Source of the DNA: Butyrivibrio sp. NC2007
GTDB taxonomy: Bacteria; Bacillota; Clostridia; Lachnospirales; Lachnospiraceae
Assembly: GCF_000421405.1 (NCBI RefSeq)
Contig: NZ_ATWY01000007.1
Location: 97,142 to 161,141, forward strand
Direction of reading: 5' to 3'
DNA length: 64,000 nucleotides
Positions 7,611-17,136 of this stretch are shown here, one piece after another (position 1 is the first letter of the stretch; the number at the start of each line of letters is the position of its first letter). The notes under the pieces were generated by a model. The model was not told the origin of the DNA. It saw only the letters and a list, made by a program, of their open reading frames with translations, and made no database searches. The position numbers were made by a program, and so were the translations under genes.

Positions 7611-10424
7611 ATGGCAAAAACTATGGCTGAATGGAAAATCGGTGATCCTATGATCAACGAGAATGACTTTTGGCAGGACGAGAACTATGTGGCAGAAGAT
7701 CCTGAAAAGGAAAAAATGGTTCTTGAGCTGGCAACTCTCATTACTGATCGTATGATCAAAAAGATCACCAAGAAGGTCAACAACAGAGATCCTGAGTACT
7801 GGATGCTTGACCGGGTTCTTAACAAGGAGCAGGTAAGATTCTGTCTTAACTTCAAGAAGACACGTGTACCTTATTCAATTCCTGAACTTGCTAAGATGAA
7901 CAACATGACAGAAGAAGAGTGTACCAAGATGGTTCACGACCTCAGATTTATCGGTATCATCGAGCAGAACAGGGCTAAGACACCTGATAAGCACCTTCAG
8001 TATGAGCTTCCTATTTTCGTTCCGGGATCAGCTGAGTTTATGATGATGCAGGATAAGATCACTGATGAGCATCCTGAGATGGCTACATTCTTTAACCTTA
8101 TGACACAGCTTCCACTTCAGGGAATCACAGAGTCTGTTCCACCAGGAGGAGCCGGTATCGGAATGCACGTTATTCCCGTTGAGAAGGCTATCTCACTTGA
8201 GAATCAGTCAGTACCTGTAGAGCATCTGTCACGCTGGATCGACATGTATGACAAGTACGGTATTTCAGAGTGCTCATGTCGTAAGCAGCAGGCTATGCGT
8301 GGAGAGGGAAGCGGAGAGATCCGTGGTGATTACTGCATAGGTATGGGAGATATGGCCGAGTACATGGATGATCGTGGAATCGGACACTATATCACCAAGG
8401 AAGAAGTTTATGAGATCTTAGAGAGAGCAGAGCGTCACGGCTATGTTCACCAGATCACAAATATCGACGGCGAGGGCAAGATTGTTGCTATCTGTAACTG
8501 TGCTCCCGGCGTATGTAACGCTCTTCGTACATCACAGCTCTTTAACACACCTAATATGTCAGCATCAGCTTACAGAGCTCATGTTGAGAAGGAGAAGTGT
8601 GTTGCCTGCGGTAAGTGCGTAGAGGTATGTCCTGTCGGCGCTGCTAAGCTCGGCCAGAAGCTTTGCAAGAAGAACGGCACAGAGGTTACTTATCCTAAGA
8701 GCGAGCTTCCTGATAACAAGAAGTGGGGACCTCACAAGTGGAACTATAACTATCGTGACGATGCCAAGATCAACTGCTATGACACAGGTACAGCACCTTG
8801 TAAGACTGCCTGTCCTGTTCACCTTTCAGTTCAGGGATATATCAAGATGGCTGCTGAGGGCAGATATGAAGATGCTCTTAAGCTCATCAAACAGGACAAT
8901 CCATTCCCTATGGTTTGTGGTGCTGTCTGCAACAGACGTTGTGAGGACGCATGTACAAGAGGAACCATCGACCAGCCTCTTGCTATCGATGAAATCAAGA
9001 AGTTCATCGCTTCTCTCGACCTTAAGGCAGATAAGAGATATGTGCCTCTTTGCGAGAAGCATGACGGCGGTATGTGGGGCGATGAGTACAAGGTAGCAGT
9101 AATCGGTGGAGGTCCTGCAGGACTTTCAGCTGCATATTACCTGCGTCTCAACGGCTATCCTGTAACCGTATTTGAGAAAGAGAAAAGAGCCGGCGGAATG
9201 CTTATGAACGGTATTCCAAGCTATCGTCTTGAGAAGGATATCATCGAGGCAGAAATCGATGTTATAAAGGAAATGGGCGCTGAGTTTAAGTGCGGCGTAG
9301 AAGTAGGAAAAGACATTACAATCGAGCAGCTTCGTGCTGAAGGATATAAGGCATTCTTCATCGCTATCGGTATGCAGGGCGGAAGAATGGCAGGAGTTCC
9401 CGGTGAGGATTCCAAAGGAGTTCAGACCGGTGTTGACTTCCTTCGTAACATTAACCAGGATCACTCAATTAAGCTTAATGGTGAGACTGTAGTAATCGGT
9501 GGCGGTAACGTTGCTATCGACGTTGCAAGAACTGCTGTAAGAGCAGGTGCAAGCAAGGTTACAATGCTTTGCCTTGAGAGTGAAAAAGAGATGCCGGCTG
9601 CTAAGGACGAGGTTGCTGAAGCTAAGGAAGAGGGAATCGAGGTTAAGAATGGCTGGGGACCTAAGGAAGTTCTTTCTGAGAATGGTCATGTAACAGCTGT
9701 TGTATTTAAGAGATGTACTTCAGTATTTGACTCAGAGCACAGATTCAGCCCTCAGTATGATGAGAACGACACAATCACAATTCCTTGTGAGAATCTGCTT
9801 CTTTCCATCGGACAGTCAGTTCAGTGGGGAGACCTTCTTAAGGGAACAAAGGTTGAACTCAACAGAAACGGCACAGCAAAGGCTGACGCACTCACAAGAC
9901 AGACAGCAGAGCCTGATATCTTCGTGGGCGGAGATGTATTTACAGGAGCTAAGTTCGCTATTGATGCTATTGCAGGCGGAAGAGAAGGCTACGTATCCAT
10001 CAACCGTTTCGTTCATAAAGGAAACCGTCTTGACCTTGCCCGTGACAGAAGAGAGTTCATCGAGCTTGATAAAGACGACATTAAGGTTGAGAGCTTTGAT
10101 AACGCACAGAGACAGATTCCGGGCAAGAAGGCCGGAGTTGCCAAGGATACCTTCGATGACCTCAGACTTACTCTTACAGAGGAGCAGGTTAAGACTGAGG
10201 CAGCAAGATGTCTTGGATGTGGTGCTACAACCGTTGATGAGAACCGTTGTATCGGATGCGGACTTTGCACAACCAAGTGTGAATTCGACGCTATCCACCT
10301 TACACGTGATATGCCTGCTGCAAGCACAATGTACAGATCTGAGGACAAGCTCAAGGCTGTTGGACCATACGCAGCAAAGAGAGCCGGTAAGATCATTATC
10401 AACAAGCTCACAGGCGGCAAGTAA
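7611..10424 (+). CDS. Multidomain FAD-dependent NAD(P)H oxidoreductase with ferredoxin-type Fe-S clusters (GltD-like)
   Basis: A 937-residue electron-transfer protein. In order: an N-terminal region of about 200 residues with a helix-turn-helix-like look; a Cys motif ECSCRKQ near 220, later joined by ICNCAPGVCNAL; a 4Fe-4S motif CVACGKCVEVCP near 328; a GltD-type segment TACPVHLSVQGYI; an FAD fold GGGPAGLSAAYYL near 498; a second nucleotide fold GGGNVAIDVARTAV near 629; the flavoprotein signature VGGDVFTGAKFAIDAIAGG; and a C-terminal CIGCGLCTTKC cluster near 880. It resembles the glutamate-synthase small-subunit family but stands alone, with no large subunit nearby. ATG7611 follows AAAAAGGGG; the open frame continues upstream without a ribosome site. 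Natural electron partners are unknown. Confidence 0.88.
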   Translation: MAKTMAEWKIGDPMINENDFWQDENYVAEDPEKEKMVLELATLITDRMIKKITKKVNNRDPEYWMLDRVLNKEQVRFCLNFKKTRVPYSIPELAKMNNMTEEECTKMVHDLRFIGIIEQNRAKTPDKHLQYELPIFVPGSAEFMMMQDKITDEHPEMATFFNLMTQLPLQGITESVPPGGAGIGMHVIPVEKAISLENQSVPVEHLSRWIDMYDKYGISECSCRKQQAMRGEGSGEIRGDYCIGMGDMAEYMDDRGIGHYITKEEVYEILERAERHGYVHQITNIDGEGKIVAICNCAPGVCNALRTSQLFNTPNMSASAYRAHVEKEKCVACGKCVEVCPVGAAKLGQKLCKKNGTEVTYPKSELPDNKKWGPHKWNYNYRDDAKINCYDTGTAPCKTACPVHLSVQGYIKMAAEGRYEDALKLIKQDNPFPMVCGAVCNRRCEDACTRGTIDQPLAIDEIKKFIASLDLKADKRYVPLCEKHDGGMWGDEYKVAVIGGGPAGLSAAYYLRLNGYPVTVFEKEKRAGGMLMNGIPSYRLEKDIIEAEIDVIKEMGAEFKCGVEVGKDITIEQLRAEGYKAFFIAIGMQGGRMAGVPGEDSKGVQTGVDFLRNINQDHSIKLNGETVVIGGGNVAIDVARTAVRAGASKVTMLCLESEKEMPAAKDEVAEAKEEGIEVKNGWGPKEVLSENGHVTAVVFKRCTSVFDSEHRFSPQYDENDTITIPCENLLLSIGQSVQWGDLLKGTKVELNRNGTAKADALTRQTAEPDIFVGGDVFTGAKFAIDAIAGGREGYVSINRFVHKGNRLDLARDRREFIELDKDDIKVESFDNAQRQIPGKKAGVAKDTFDDLRLTLTEEQVKTEAARCLGCGATTVDENRCIGCGLCTTKCEFDAIHLTRDMPAASTMYRSEDKLKAVGPYAAKRAGKIIINKLTGGK

Positions 10425-10446
10425 TATAGTAATAAAGACAAAAAAT

Positions 10447-10478
10447 ATGGGAGTAGGTTTCAAGGAACCTACTCCCAT
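10447..10478. terminator. Bidirectional terminator between convergent genes
   Basis: ATGGGAGTAGGTT and AACCTACTCCCAT form a 13-bp stem with a 6-nt loop. On the minus strand it is followed by a T-rich run (ATATTTTTTG), so it serves the lipoprotein gene well and the oxidoreductase gene less clearly. Confidence 0.85.
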
Positions 10479-10495
10479 TTATTTGCTTGAATTTC

Positions 10496-11266
10496 TCAAT
10501 TATCTGTAGATGATTCTGATGAAGCTGCGGAAGAACTCTCTGTTGCCGATGTGTCTGTTTCAGTTGCAGGAGCTCCTGTACCTGCGATTGAGCTGTCATA
10601 GCTCTGAACCGATGTTACATACCAGGTTCCTGTTTCTTCGTTCTTGGAAAGGTTAAGAGCGATGAGATAGGATACCGGCTCGGAAGACTCTATAGCATCT
10701 TCATAGATATCTACCGCCAGGAGAATAATGTCGTTATAAGCCTTGGCAATGGCTGCATCCTGTCCCTGTTCCTCTGTGATCTTTAAAAGTTCGTCCTGGC
10801 TATTGACGTTGTATTCATCAGTCGCGGCAGTAAATTTAGCCTGCGTATCCTCACTGGTAATAATATCATAGGGAAAACTTGCCTTCATGGTGACGTAAGC
10901 AGTAGCAGTTCCGTCATCGTTTAGTGAAACCTCTGTGAGCTGATATTCCTCCATGAGAGTGGAGTACATGGCTCCCAGTTCGTCAAGCTTAGCTACTGTT
11001 GTATCATCCAGCTCCGGATTGCCGAGCTTGGAGGTGAGATCCTCTTTCAGATAATTTTTATCGAAAAGAGCTACGAAAGAGCCTGTGGATACCTCTGAAG
11101 AAGAGTAATTGTTTATGGCGTTGGTATCGCCGGTCTTAACGGCTTCCATAAAGCCCTCGGCAGCTTCCTTGGCTGCGCTCTTATCGGATGAAGAACAGCC
11201 TGTTAAAGCGGATAAAGATAGCAAAATTGCAACAGCTGCTGCAGCTATTTTCTTATTTCTGATCAT
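10496..11266 (-). CDS. Putative lipoprotein of unknown function
   Basis: A 256-residue exported protein. It begins with a basic, hydrophobic signal and lipobox LSALTGC, then a Ser/Lys linker. The core contains KEAAEGFMEAVKTGDTNAI, a pattern common in small extracytoplasmic domains of the NTF2-like or DUF4878-like type, and the tail is Ser/Thr/Ala-rich. No catalytic motif is visible. The open frame extends 15 codons further upstream, but the start at 11266 (minus strand) is preceded by TAAGGAGT at good spacing and begins directly with the signal peptide. Convergent with the oxidoreductase gene; the function is not recognised. Confidence 0.8.
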   Translation of the reverse strand: MIRNKKIAAAAVAILLSLSALTGCSSSDKSAAKEAAEGFMEAVKTGDTNAINNYSSSEVSTGSFVALFDKNYLKEDLTSKLGNPELDDTTVAKLDELGAMYSTLMEEYQLTEVSLNDDGTATAYVTMKASFPYDIITSEDTQAKFTAATDEYNVNSQDELLKITEEQGQDAAIAKAYNDIILLAVDIYEDAIESSEPVSYLIALNLSKNEETGTWYVTSVQSYDSSIAGTGAPATETDTSATESSSAASSESSTDN

Positions 11267-11484
11267 GATATAACTCCTTAAAACGAATATAGTCTCAAGT
11301 GGCTTAGCCACAAATATTACATTTTCTGTAACACCTTGCCTAGTATAGCATATTATAGCTATTTCTCCAACTTTTTTTATTCTTTTAATAATTGACTGGG
11401 GTAATCAGTGATAAAATGTATTTAGTGGTCTGAACGTAATTGCAATGATAAATTAACAATTATATAACGCAAGGAGGGTTATCG

Positions 11485-11736
11485 ATGAGAGTACTTTTTG
11501 GTGAAGGAATTGTTAAGGAAGTCGAAGAAGTGGAAGTTAAGCCACTTGACTTTGGAGACGGCCAGATTTCCGGAACAGAGATTGATTTTGCTCTTACCAG
11601 CGGAGATCATATTAAGTATATTTACAGCCAGAATGTTCCGATTGAGGAATCGGGTTCAAGAGCTATAGATTTCGTCAGAAAGCTGTATGAGGATGGCAAA
11701 GCAGACTTTACACATGAGCCTGTAGAAATGCTCTAA
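11485..11736 (+). CDS. Small conserved-looking protein of unknown function (83 aa)
   Basis: An 83-residue acidic protein starting MRVLFGEGIVKEVEEVEV, preceded by a strong AAGGAGGG site. No membrane segment, signal or known motif is seen. Codon use matches its neighbours, and a hairpin follows the gene. It lies alone between the divergent lipoprotein gene and the convergent small winged-helix-like gene. TTGACT at 11392-11397 may be a -35 element, but no -10 at the usual spacing is convincing. Confidence 0.7.
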   Translation: MRVLFGEGIVKEVEEVEVKPLDFGDGQISGTEIDFALTSGDHIKYIYSQNVPIEESGSRAIDFVRKLYEDGKADFTHEPVEML

Positions 11737-11759
11737 AAACAGCCAATAATCGCAAAATA

Positions 11760-11792
11760 AAAGGTCCTGAGCTTTTTAAGCACAGGACCTTT
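11760..11792. terminator. Bidirectional hairpin terminator
   Basis: AAAGGTCCTG and CAGGACCTTT form a 10-bp stem. T-rich sequence follows on both strands and is stronger on the minus strand (TTTTATTTTG). It separates the 83-residue gene from the convergent 59-residue gene. Confidence 0.8.
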
Positions 11793-11834
11793 AATACTGC
11801 TGCGTGATTTCCATAAGATTCTCCTATCTGATTA

Positions 11835-12014
11835 TCAGCGCTTTCCAAGACGACCTTGGTTCTTAAGTTCGATTAAAAGATCAAAAACAACCCCCAGTGG
11901 CAGACCGGTAATATGAGCTACTTTTTCAGGATCAGGATAATACTCATTCTCGCAATCGTGAAGAATGCAGTCAATTACTTCCATTTTTGCATCACATGTA
12001 GCTGTCATACACAT
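11835..12014 (-). CDS. Small winged-helix-like protein (59 aa)
   Basis: A 59-residue frame, minus strand, from ATG12014 to TGA11837-11835. The second half, PDPEKVAHITGLPLGVVFDL followed by LIELKNQGRLGKR, resembles the small winged-helix found at the C terminus of DprA-like proteins (helix, TGLP turn, recognition helix). It may therefore bind DNA or protein; this is inferred from pattern only. AGGAGG (12019-12024) lies 4 nt from the first ATG and 10 nt from a second in-frame ATG at 12008, so the exact start is uncertain by two codons. Hairpins flank it on both sides, making it a single-gene unit. Confidence 0.65.
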   Translation of the reverse strand: MCMTATCDAKMEVIDCILHDCENEYYPDPEKVAHITGLPLGVVFDLLIELKNQGRLGKR

Positions 12015-12039
12015 TTCTCCTCCTTTCTTAAATTGTAAA

Positions 12040-12076
12040 AATACTCAGTAGCAGATATTTCCTGCTACTGAGTATT
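12040..12076 (-). terminator. Terminator of the upstream chemoreceptor gene
   Basis: AATACTCAGTAGCAG and CTGCTACTGAGTATT form a 15-bp stem. Read on the minus strand it ends in TTTTTACAATTT, about 70 nt after the chemoreceptor stop. Confidence 0.88.
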
Positions 12077-12148
12077 ATAACGTAATTATGTATGCCAAGT
12101 TAAGGCTTTTGTGTGAAATTTTAGAAAAATTTATGAAATAAAACCCTC

Positions 12149-13615
12149 TCAGCCCTTTGTCTGCATGTCTTTGAGCTTGTTGGCCTGTTGGAAAATCTGT
12201 CCCAGAGTGCCTTTGAAAGCCTCGAATTTTTCAACTGCCCTGTCTGAGGACTCTAAGCCCTGATTGGAAAGAGACGCAACTTCCTGACTGGTGGCGGATA
12301 GATTTGAAATACTGTCATTGATCTCTGTAGTAGAAGATGCTATGGATTTCATGCCTTCTCCGATTACCTGGAAGCGATCGAGCATCTCTGTTACGTTGTC
12401 ATTGATGCTGTCGAAGTTTTCGCCTACGGTTTCGATCATTTCGTTCTGTTCTGATACAGATGCAACAGTGTCATCTATGCTGGCCATGGCTTTCTGTACA
12501 TCTTCGGTAAGCTCATTGATGATATTTGTGATCTCAGTCGAAGCTGTGTTTGTTTCAGCAGCAAGTTCTCTTACGTCATTGGCAACAACTGCAAAACCTT
12601 TACCTGCATCGCCGGCTCTGGCAGCTTCGATACTTGCATTGAGAGCAAGAAGGTTGGTCTGCTTTGAAATTGACATGATGGAGCCGACAATCTTCTGAAC
12701 TTCTTCCACCTTGTTGATAACAGCCTGAGTGGTTTCAACGGTTACCTGACTGGTTCTTGCAACATCCTGTGACTTATTCTTAAGCTCACTTATTACCTGA
12801 ACGCCTTCCTGTACAGTTCTCTGAGCATTCTCAGAGGCCTTTGTCATCTCTTTTCTGTTTTGTTCTGTGGCATCTGTTTCTTCCTGGATTTCCTGAACCT
12901 TCTGAGCCTGATTGGTTATTGCCTGAGCAGTACTTTCCATGCTGCTGGCGATATCCTGCATGCCTGAATGCTGAGTATCCATGATTTCCTGAAGAGTGCT
13001 CATATCTTCCTGGGATTCGTTGAAGAGATCTGTAATGGTATTGGCAATAGCAGCCATAGCATTTCCGGCCTGAAGAGTTTTGTCTGCATTCTCACTTATG
13101 ACTGCATTGTTTTCGGTATTAAACATGGTCAGAAGTGTAACGGTGCAAAGACATGCGATGAATGCAAGGCCAAGAGTTATGGCAGCCGGCAGTAGAGACT
13201 GATCCATAGAACCAGTTGCAATATAAATCTTTACGCAAGTGATTATAAAAGAAAGCGTTATAGCAGCTATTCCATACTTACATAAATTAACGTTCAAATA
13301 GATGATGGAGCATATCAGTATCGGAAGGCCGAATGCGAAGTATATAAGATTATCTTCAGCAATAAGAAGGACAAAGTAAAAAATAGTGGAGCCTCCCATT
13401 AAAAGAATTGATCCTCTTTTTACTGTAGGGAATTTGAAATTACCAATAGCAGCCATAGCACCACCAATTCCGGCAGCAATAATGATGGCTATTCGTCCGG
13501 GGGTTACGCCGGCACTAAACAGCTTGATAATTGTTAATATCAGACCGCTTACAAGAATTACAACACATACATAGAAACTGTTATTGGTGGCTCTTTTGTA
13601 CTGTTCAGCGTTCAT
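12149..13615 (-). CDS. Methyl-accepting chemotaxis protein with polytopic membrane N terminus
   Basis: A 488-residue chemoreceptor. Residues 1-175 hold about six hydrophobic segments with very short connecting loops and no extracytoplasmic sensing domain. The remainder is a coiled-coil signalling domain with the hairpin-tip sequence [20 protein letters not shown] followed by [14 protein letters not shown], which contacts CheA/CheW. No HAMP domain is evident. This design suggests it senses membrane state or a small permeant cue rather than a periplasmic-type ligand. AGGGAGA precedes ATG13615. Divergent from a second chemoreceptor; no che or flagellar genes lie in the window. Confidence 0.9.
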   Translation of the reverse strand: MNAEQYKRATNNSFYVCVVILVSGLILTIIKLFSAGVTPGRIAIIIAAGIGGAMAAIGNFKFPTVKRGSILLMGGSTIFYFVLLIAEDNLIYFAFGLPILICSIIYLNVNLCKYGIAAITLSFIITCVKIYIATGSMDQSLLPAAITLGLAFIACLCTVTLLTMFNTENNAVISENADKTLQAGNAMAAIANTITDLFNESQEDMSTLQEIMDTQHSGMQDIASSMESTAQAITNQAQKVQEIQEETDATEQNRKEMTKASENAQRTVQEGVQVISELKNKSQDVARTSQVTVETTQAVINKVEEVQKIVGSIMSISKQTNLLALNASIEAARAGDAGKGFAVVANDVRELAAETNTASTEITNIINELTEDVQKAMASIDDTVASVSEQNEMIETVGENFDSINDNVTEMLDRFQVIGEGMKSIASSTTEINDSISNLSATSQEVASLSNQGLESSDRAVEKFEAFKGTLGQIFQQANKLKDMQTKG

Positions 13616-13777
13616 ATATTATTCTCCCTTAGTTTTAGATGAATTGACACCACTCTAATTTTAACATGTAAACAGTGAAAATAACGCAAAAGCGTTTATT
13701 AAAAATTGATAAAGAAAATCCTCTAATACGCGCATTTATTATATATTCATTTCTTTTTATACTTTTTTAAGAACATA

Positions 13778-13806
13778 TTGTATGCGCTGTATAGTACAAT
13801 TATTAT
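13778..13806 (+). promoter_or_regulatory. Predicted sigma-A-type promoter for the Cache chemoreceptor
   Basis: TTGTAT (13778-13783), 17-nt spacer, TATTAT (13801-13806), 65 nt before the start codon. The 256-nt divergent gap also contains a small dyad ACGC-AAAA-GCGT near 13683. No clear sigma-28 (TAAA/GCCGATAA) motif was seen. Confidence 0.5.
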
Positions 13807-13871
13807 GTTGTCTAATAAATTGACAATTCAAAGAATTTCCAAACAATTCCATTAAGAAAAGGGGTAAACAG

Positions 13872-15941
13872 ATGAAGAAAATGAGCCTTCGTGCCAAGAT
13901 GCTGCTTTGTATCCTGCCTATCATGGCTATTGCAATGGTGCTTCTTACATATGTGGCAGCCAATCAGCTGAGCGCATCAATTCAGACAGGAAACACCGAC
14001 ACAATGAATCAGACAGTAATAGCTAACGCTAATATTGTTGATGGCAAGCTCAAGATCATTAAGACATCCTGCGTTGATATCGCACAGATGATATCAACAT
14101 CCTATCGTTTTGTTACGATGGATAACTACAAGGGTACAATCACTAAGATCATAACCAATAATGACTCGGTACTTGGTTCCGGAATCTGGTTTGAACCATA
14201 TGTATTTGATGAAAAAGAAATGTACGTAGGTCCATATTGGTATAAAGATGGCGGGCAGATTGTTGAGACCTATGATTACAGTAATGCAGAATACGATTAC
14301 TTCAATCAGGAATACTATCTGAATGCTAAGGGCCTTTCAGAGGGACAGGCAATAATTACAGATCCATACTATGATCCTACATCAGGTATCGTTATGGCCA
14401 GCTGTTCTGCACCAATCTATGACAATGGCACATATGTTGGCTGTGTAACAGTAGATATGTCTCTTGGCGATATTGAAGAGATGGTTGCAAGTATTCAGGT
14501 TGGTAAGACCGGAACAGCTATGCTTTTTGATTCAAAGGGAACATACCTTTACTGCCTTGACTCTGCAAAAGTAGAAAATGGTGTAAATGTTACAGCCGAT
14601 GAAAATCCGAATCTTGCAGCTATGGGTGCAGAGCTTATGGCCAAGGATTCTTCATCACCTCAGATGGGCGCCTTTATGGAAAACGGCAAAAACGTCCTTC
14701 TGACATATGTTACTATCCCTGACGTTAATTGGAAGCTTGCACTTCGTATGAATATAGATGAGCTGGAAGAGCCTGTTAAAGCAGCTACAGCTAAGCTTTC
14801 TGTAATCTGCGTTATAGCTCTTTTGGTAGGCGCAGCTATCATTTGGGTATTCGTAATGAGTATCTCAAAGAGCATCAACAATGTTAAGGCCTTCGCCGGA
14901 TCTCTTGCAAACGGAGACTTTACAGTTAATAAGATCAAGAGTAAGAGCGGAGACGAGCTTGGCCAGATGTCCGATTCCCTCAACAACATGTTTGAGAGTA
15001 ACCGCGATGTTATCAGTAAGATTTCAGATGGATCCGAGCAGGTATCCGAGACATCATCAGGTCTTGCAACCATGGCAAGCGAACTTCAGGATCAGTTCAC
15101 AAGTATCCAGGGCAATATCTCAGGTGTTAACGATGCTATGATGTCCTCCGGTGCAGCAACCGAGGAGGTTAATGCTTCTGTTGAAGAAGTTAATGCATCC
15201 GTTCATCAGCTTGCCGGAGAGACAGAGAAGACCAGCGCTGAGGCTGCAGATATCAAGGCAAGAGCAAGAGATATTGAAAGACAGTCCAAGCAGGCTTATG
15301 ACAATGCCATCAGCATTGCAGAGCAGAGAGAAGCTGATCTTGCAGAAGCCAATGAAAAGGCTAAGGTTGTTGATCAGATCGGAACTCTTGCAGATACAAT
15401 CGCTGAGATTGCTGACCAGATCAACCTTCTTTCACTCAATGCAAGTATTGAGGCTGCAAGAGCAGGAGATGCAGGTAAGGGATTTGCGGTAGTTGCTTCC
15501 GAGATCAACAAGCTTGCAAGTTCAACATCTGAAGCAGTTGAACAGATCAGAGATACAATCGATGGCGTACAGGAAGCTTTCGGAACACTTTCAAATTCTT
15601 CAGGAGAGCTGCTTGAGTTTATTAAAGAGACAGTTACACCTGACTATGATAACTTCGTAAATGTAGCTAAGCAGTATGGAGATGATGCTGATTCCTTCGG
15701 CGGTTCTTCAGAGAACATTGCTCAGATGGTTGAGAATATCAGATCTGCAATGGAAGAAGTTTCAAAGGCTATCCAGAATATCGCAGAGTCCACACAGGAT
15801 ACTGCTGATCTCTCCAGCAGAGTAAACGACTCCGTAATGGCAGCTGCAGATGTTGTTTCTAATGTAAACGACATGTCAGGCAAGCAGGAAGAGATCGCCG
15901 GAACACTTAAAGAGATTGTTGGTAAGTTCAAACTTAAATAA
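13872..15941 (+). CDS. Methyl-accepting chemotaxis protein with double-Cache sensor domain
   Basis: A 689-residue transmembrane chemoreceptor. The first membrane helix is at about 9-30 and a dCache-like extracytoplasmic sensor at about 35-295. Within it, [20 protein letters not shown] and the [19 protein letters not shown] stretch are typical of amino-acid or organic-acid binding Cache domains. A second helix lies at about 307-328, a HAMP region at 330-385, then a long coiled coil with the conserved tip [28 protein letters not shown] precedes ATG13872. It is divergent from the other chemoreceptor and followed by a strong terminator. The ligand is not predictable here. Confidence 0.93.
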   Translation: MKKMSLRAKMLLCILPIMAIAMVLLTYVAANQLSASIQTGNTDTMNQTVIANANIVDGKLKIIKTSCVDIAQMISTSYRFVTMDNYKGTITKIITNNDSVLGSGIWFEPYVFDEKEMYVGPYWYKDGGQIVETYDYSNAEYDYFNQEYYLNAKGLSEGQAIITDPYYDPTSGIVMASCSAPIYDNGTYVGCVTVDMSLGDIEEMVASIQVGKTGTAMLFDSKGTYLYCLDSAKVENGVNVTADENPNLAAMGAELMAKDSSSPQMGAFMENGKNVLLTYVTIPDVNWKLALRMNIDELEEPVKAATAKLSVICVIALLVGAAIIWVFVMSISKSINNVKAFAGSLANGDFTVNKIKSKSGDELGQMSDSLNNMFESNRDVISKISDGSEQVSETSSGLATMASELQDQFTSIQGNISGVNDAMMSSGAATEEVNASVEEVNASVHQLAGETEKTSAEAADIKARARDIERQSKQAYDNAISIAEQREADLAEANEKAKVVDQIGTLADTIAEIADQINLLSLNASIEAARAGDAGKGFAVVASEINKLASSTSEAVEQIRDTIDGVQEAFGTLSNSSGELLEFIKETVTPDYDNFVNVAKQYGDDADSFGGSSENIAQMVENIRSAMEEVSKAIQNIAESTQDTADLSSRVNDSVMAAADVVSNVNDMSGKQEEIAGTLKEIVGKFKLK

Positions 15942-15964
15942 AGAGCTCCGAATGGAGCAATAAA

Positions 15965-15998
15965 AAAGCAGTGGGAATGATAACATTCCCGCTGCTTT
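15965..15998. terminator. Bidirectional terminator between chemoreceptor and glgD
   Basis: AAAGCAGTGGGAATG pairs with CATTCCCGCTGCTTT (one G-U) around a 4-nt loop. T-rich tracts follow on both strands, so it ends the chemoreceptor transcript and the glgC-glgD transcript. Confidence 0.9.
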
Positions 15999-16017
15999 AT
16001 TTTTGGGTGTCGCTTTT

Positions 16018-17136
16018 TTAAAGTGTGTCCTGCCTCTTGATATACTGTGGAGCATCAGCCTCGCCCCTGATATTCTTGGCATGAATGATGTGAGCCCACT
16101 TATCTACAATAGCATTTTCAATGTGAACTCCCTCCTCAATCGTGGAGTAGGCCATGATAATGGAGTTCTTGATAACAGCTCCCTTCTTGATGGTTACACT
16201 ACGTCCGATGATGGAGTTATCTATTGTTCCTTCGATGAGACATCCGTTACTTACAAAGGAATTAGTAACCTTGGCGCTCTCAAAGTACTGTGTAGGACAT
16301 GCGTCCGTTGTTCTTGTGTAGATAGGCCATTCAGGTCTTAAGAGGTCATGAGCCTTGTCATAGTCAAGAAGCTCCATTGAAGCGTTGAAGTAGTCCTCAA
16401 GACTTGTGAGAGTAGCAAAGTAGCCTCTGTGCTGGAATGCTCTGATGTCCATATCCTTGCACTTAAGGTTTACGATATCTGCAAGAGTGTACATGGATGA
16501 CATCCAGTTAGCTGATTTGACCAGTTCCACAAAAACATCCCTATGCATACAATAGGTATCCATGAAGATATTCTTTGAATTGGCTGTTCCGAGGTTCTTG
16601 TCGATGGACTGAACACCCTTTTGCTTGTTAACTGTAACGGTGTGACAGTTCTTGAAGTACTCTCTGGCGTTATCAACCTTGTGGTAAAGGAGAGTAACGT
16701 CTGCGCCTGAAGCAACATGTGCATCGAGAAGCTGTCTGAAATCCTGCTTGTAAACCATGTAGCTGGGAGCGATGATAACATAATCCTGGTGCATACGCTG
16801 GATGATATCAAGGTTCTCCATATAAGCTGAGATATCGTTGTTGTAAATGGAGCGGGAAGATGAGTTCTGAGAGAAGAGGAGCTGAATCTTACCTCTCTTT
16901 GAGTTGATGTTGTAATGTCTTCCGCTTCCTACGTGCTCTGCGATTGATCTCGGCCTTGAACGAACATATACCTGAATACGGTTAATGTCACTGTTACTCA
17001 TGTTTGAAATAGGGAAGTCTATAACACGAAATCTTCCAAGGAAAGAGAATGCGCCGATGGGGCGGTAATCGTGAAGACCCTCTACATGGATGGAGTTATC
17101 TGCGGAGGATACTATACCAAATGCCTTAACTGTCAT
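16018..17136 (-). CDS. glgD: Glucose-1-phosphate adenylyltransferase, GlgD subunit
   Basis: Non-catalytic or regulatory partner of GlgC in ADP-glucose synthesis for glycogen. The 372-residue protein has the sugar-nucleotide-binding segment FRVIDFPISNMSNSDINRIQ but lacks the full N-terminal GGxGxRL nucleotide loop seen in GlgC. The C terminus has the repeated hexapeptides of a left-handed beta-helix (SVTIKKGAVIKNSIIMAYST). Its start ATG17136 shares a base with the glgC stop, so translation is coupled and equal amounts are likely, as expected for the GlgC-GlgD heterotetramer of Firmicutes. Confidence 0.94.
   Translation of the reverse strand: MTVKAFGIVSSADNSIHVEGLHDYRPIGAFSFLGRFRVIDFPISNMSNSDINRIQVYVRSRPRSIAEHVGSGRHYNINSKRGKIQLLFSQNSSSRSIYNNDISAYMENLDIIQRMHQDYVIIAPSYMVYKQDFRQLLDAHVASGADVTLLYHKVDNAREYFKNCHTVTVNKQKGVQSIDKNLGTANSKNIFMDTYCMHRDVFVELVKSANWMSSMYTLADIVNLKCKDMDIRAFQHRGYFATLTSLEDYFNASMELLDYDKAHDLLRPEWPIYTRTTDACPTQYFESAKVTNSFVSNGCLIEGTIDNSIIGRSVTIKKGAVIKNSIIMAYSTIEEGVHIENAIVDKWAHIIHAKNIRGEADAPQYIKRQDTL

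Noticed and set aside
9700..10509. Long plus- and minus-strand ORFs inside the flavoprotein gene
   Set aside because: They are shadows of the conserved FAD/Fe-S reading frame, without ribosome sites or recognisable motifs.
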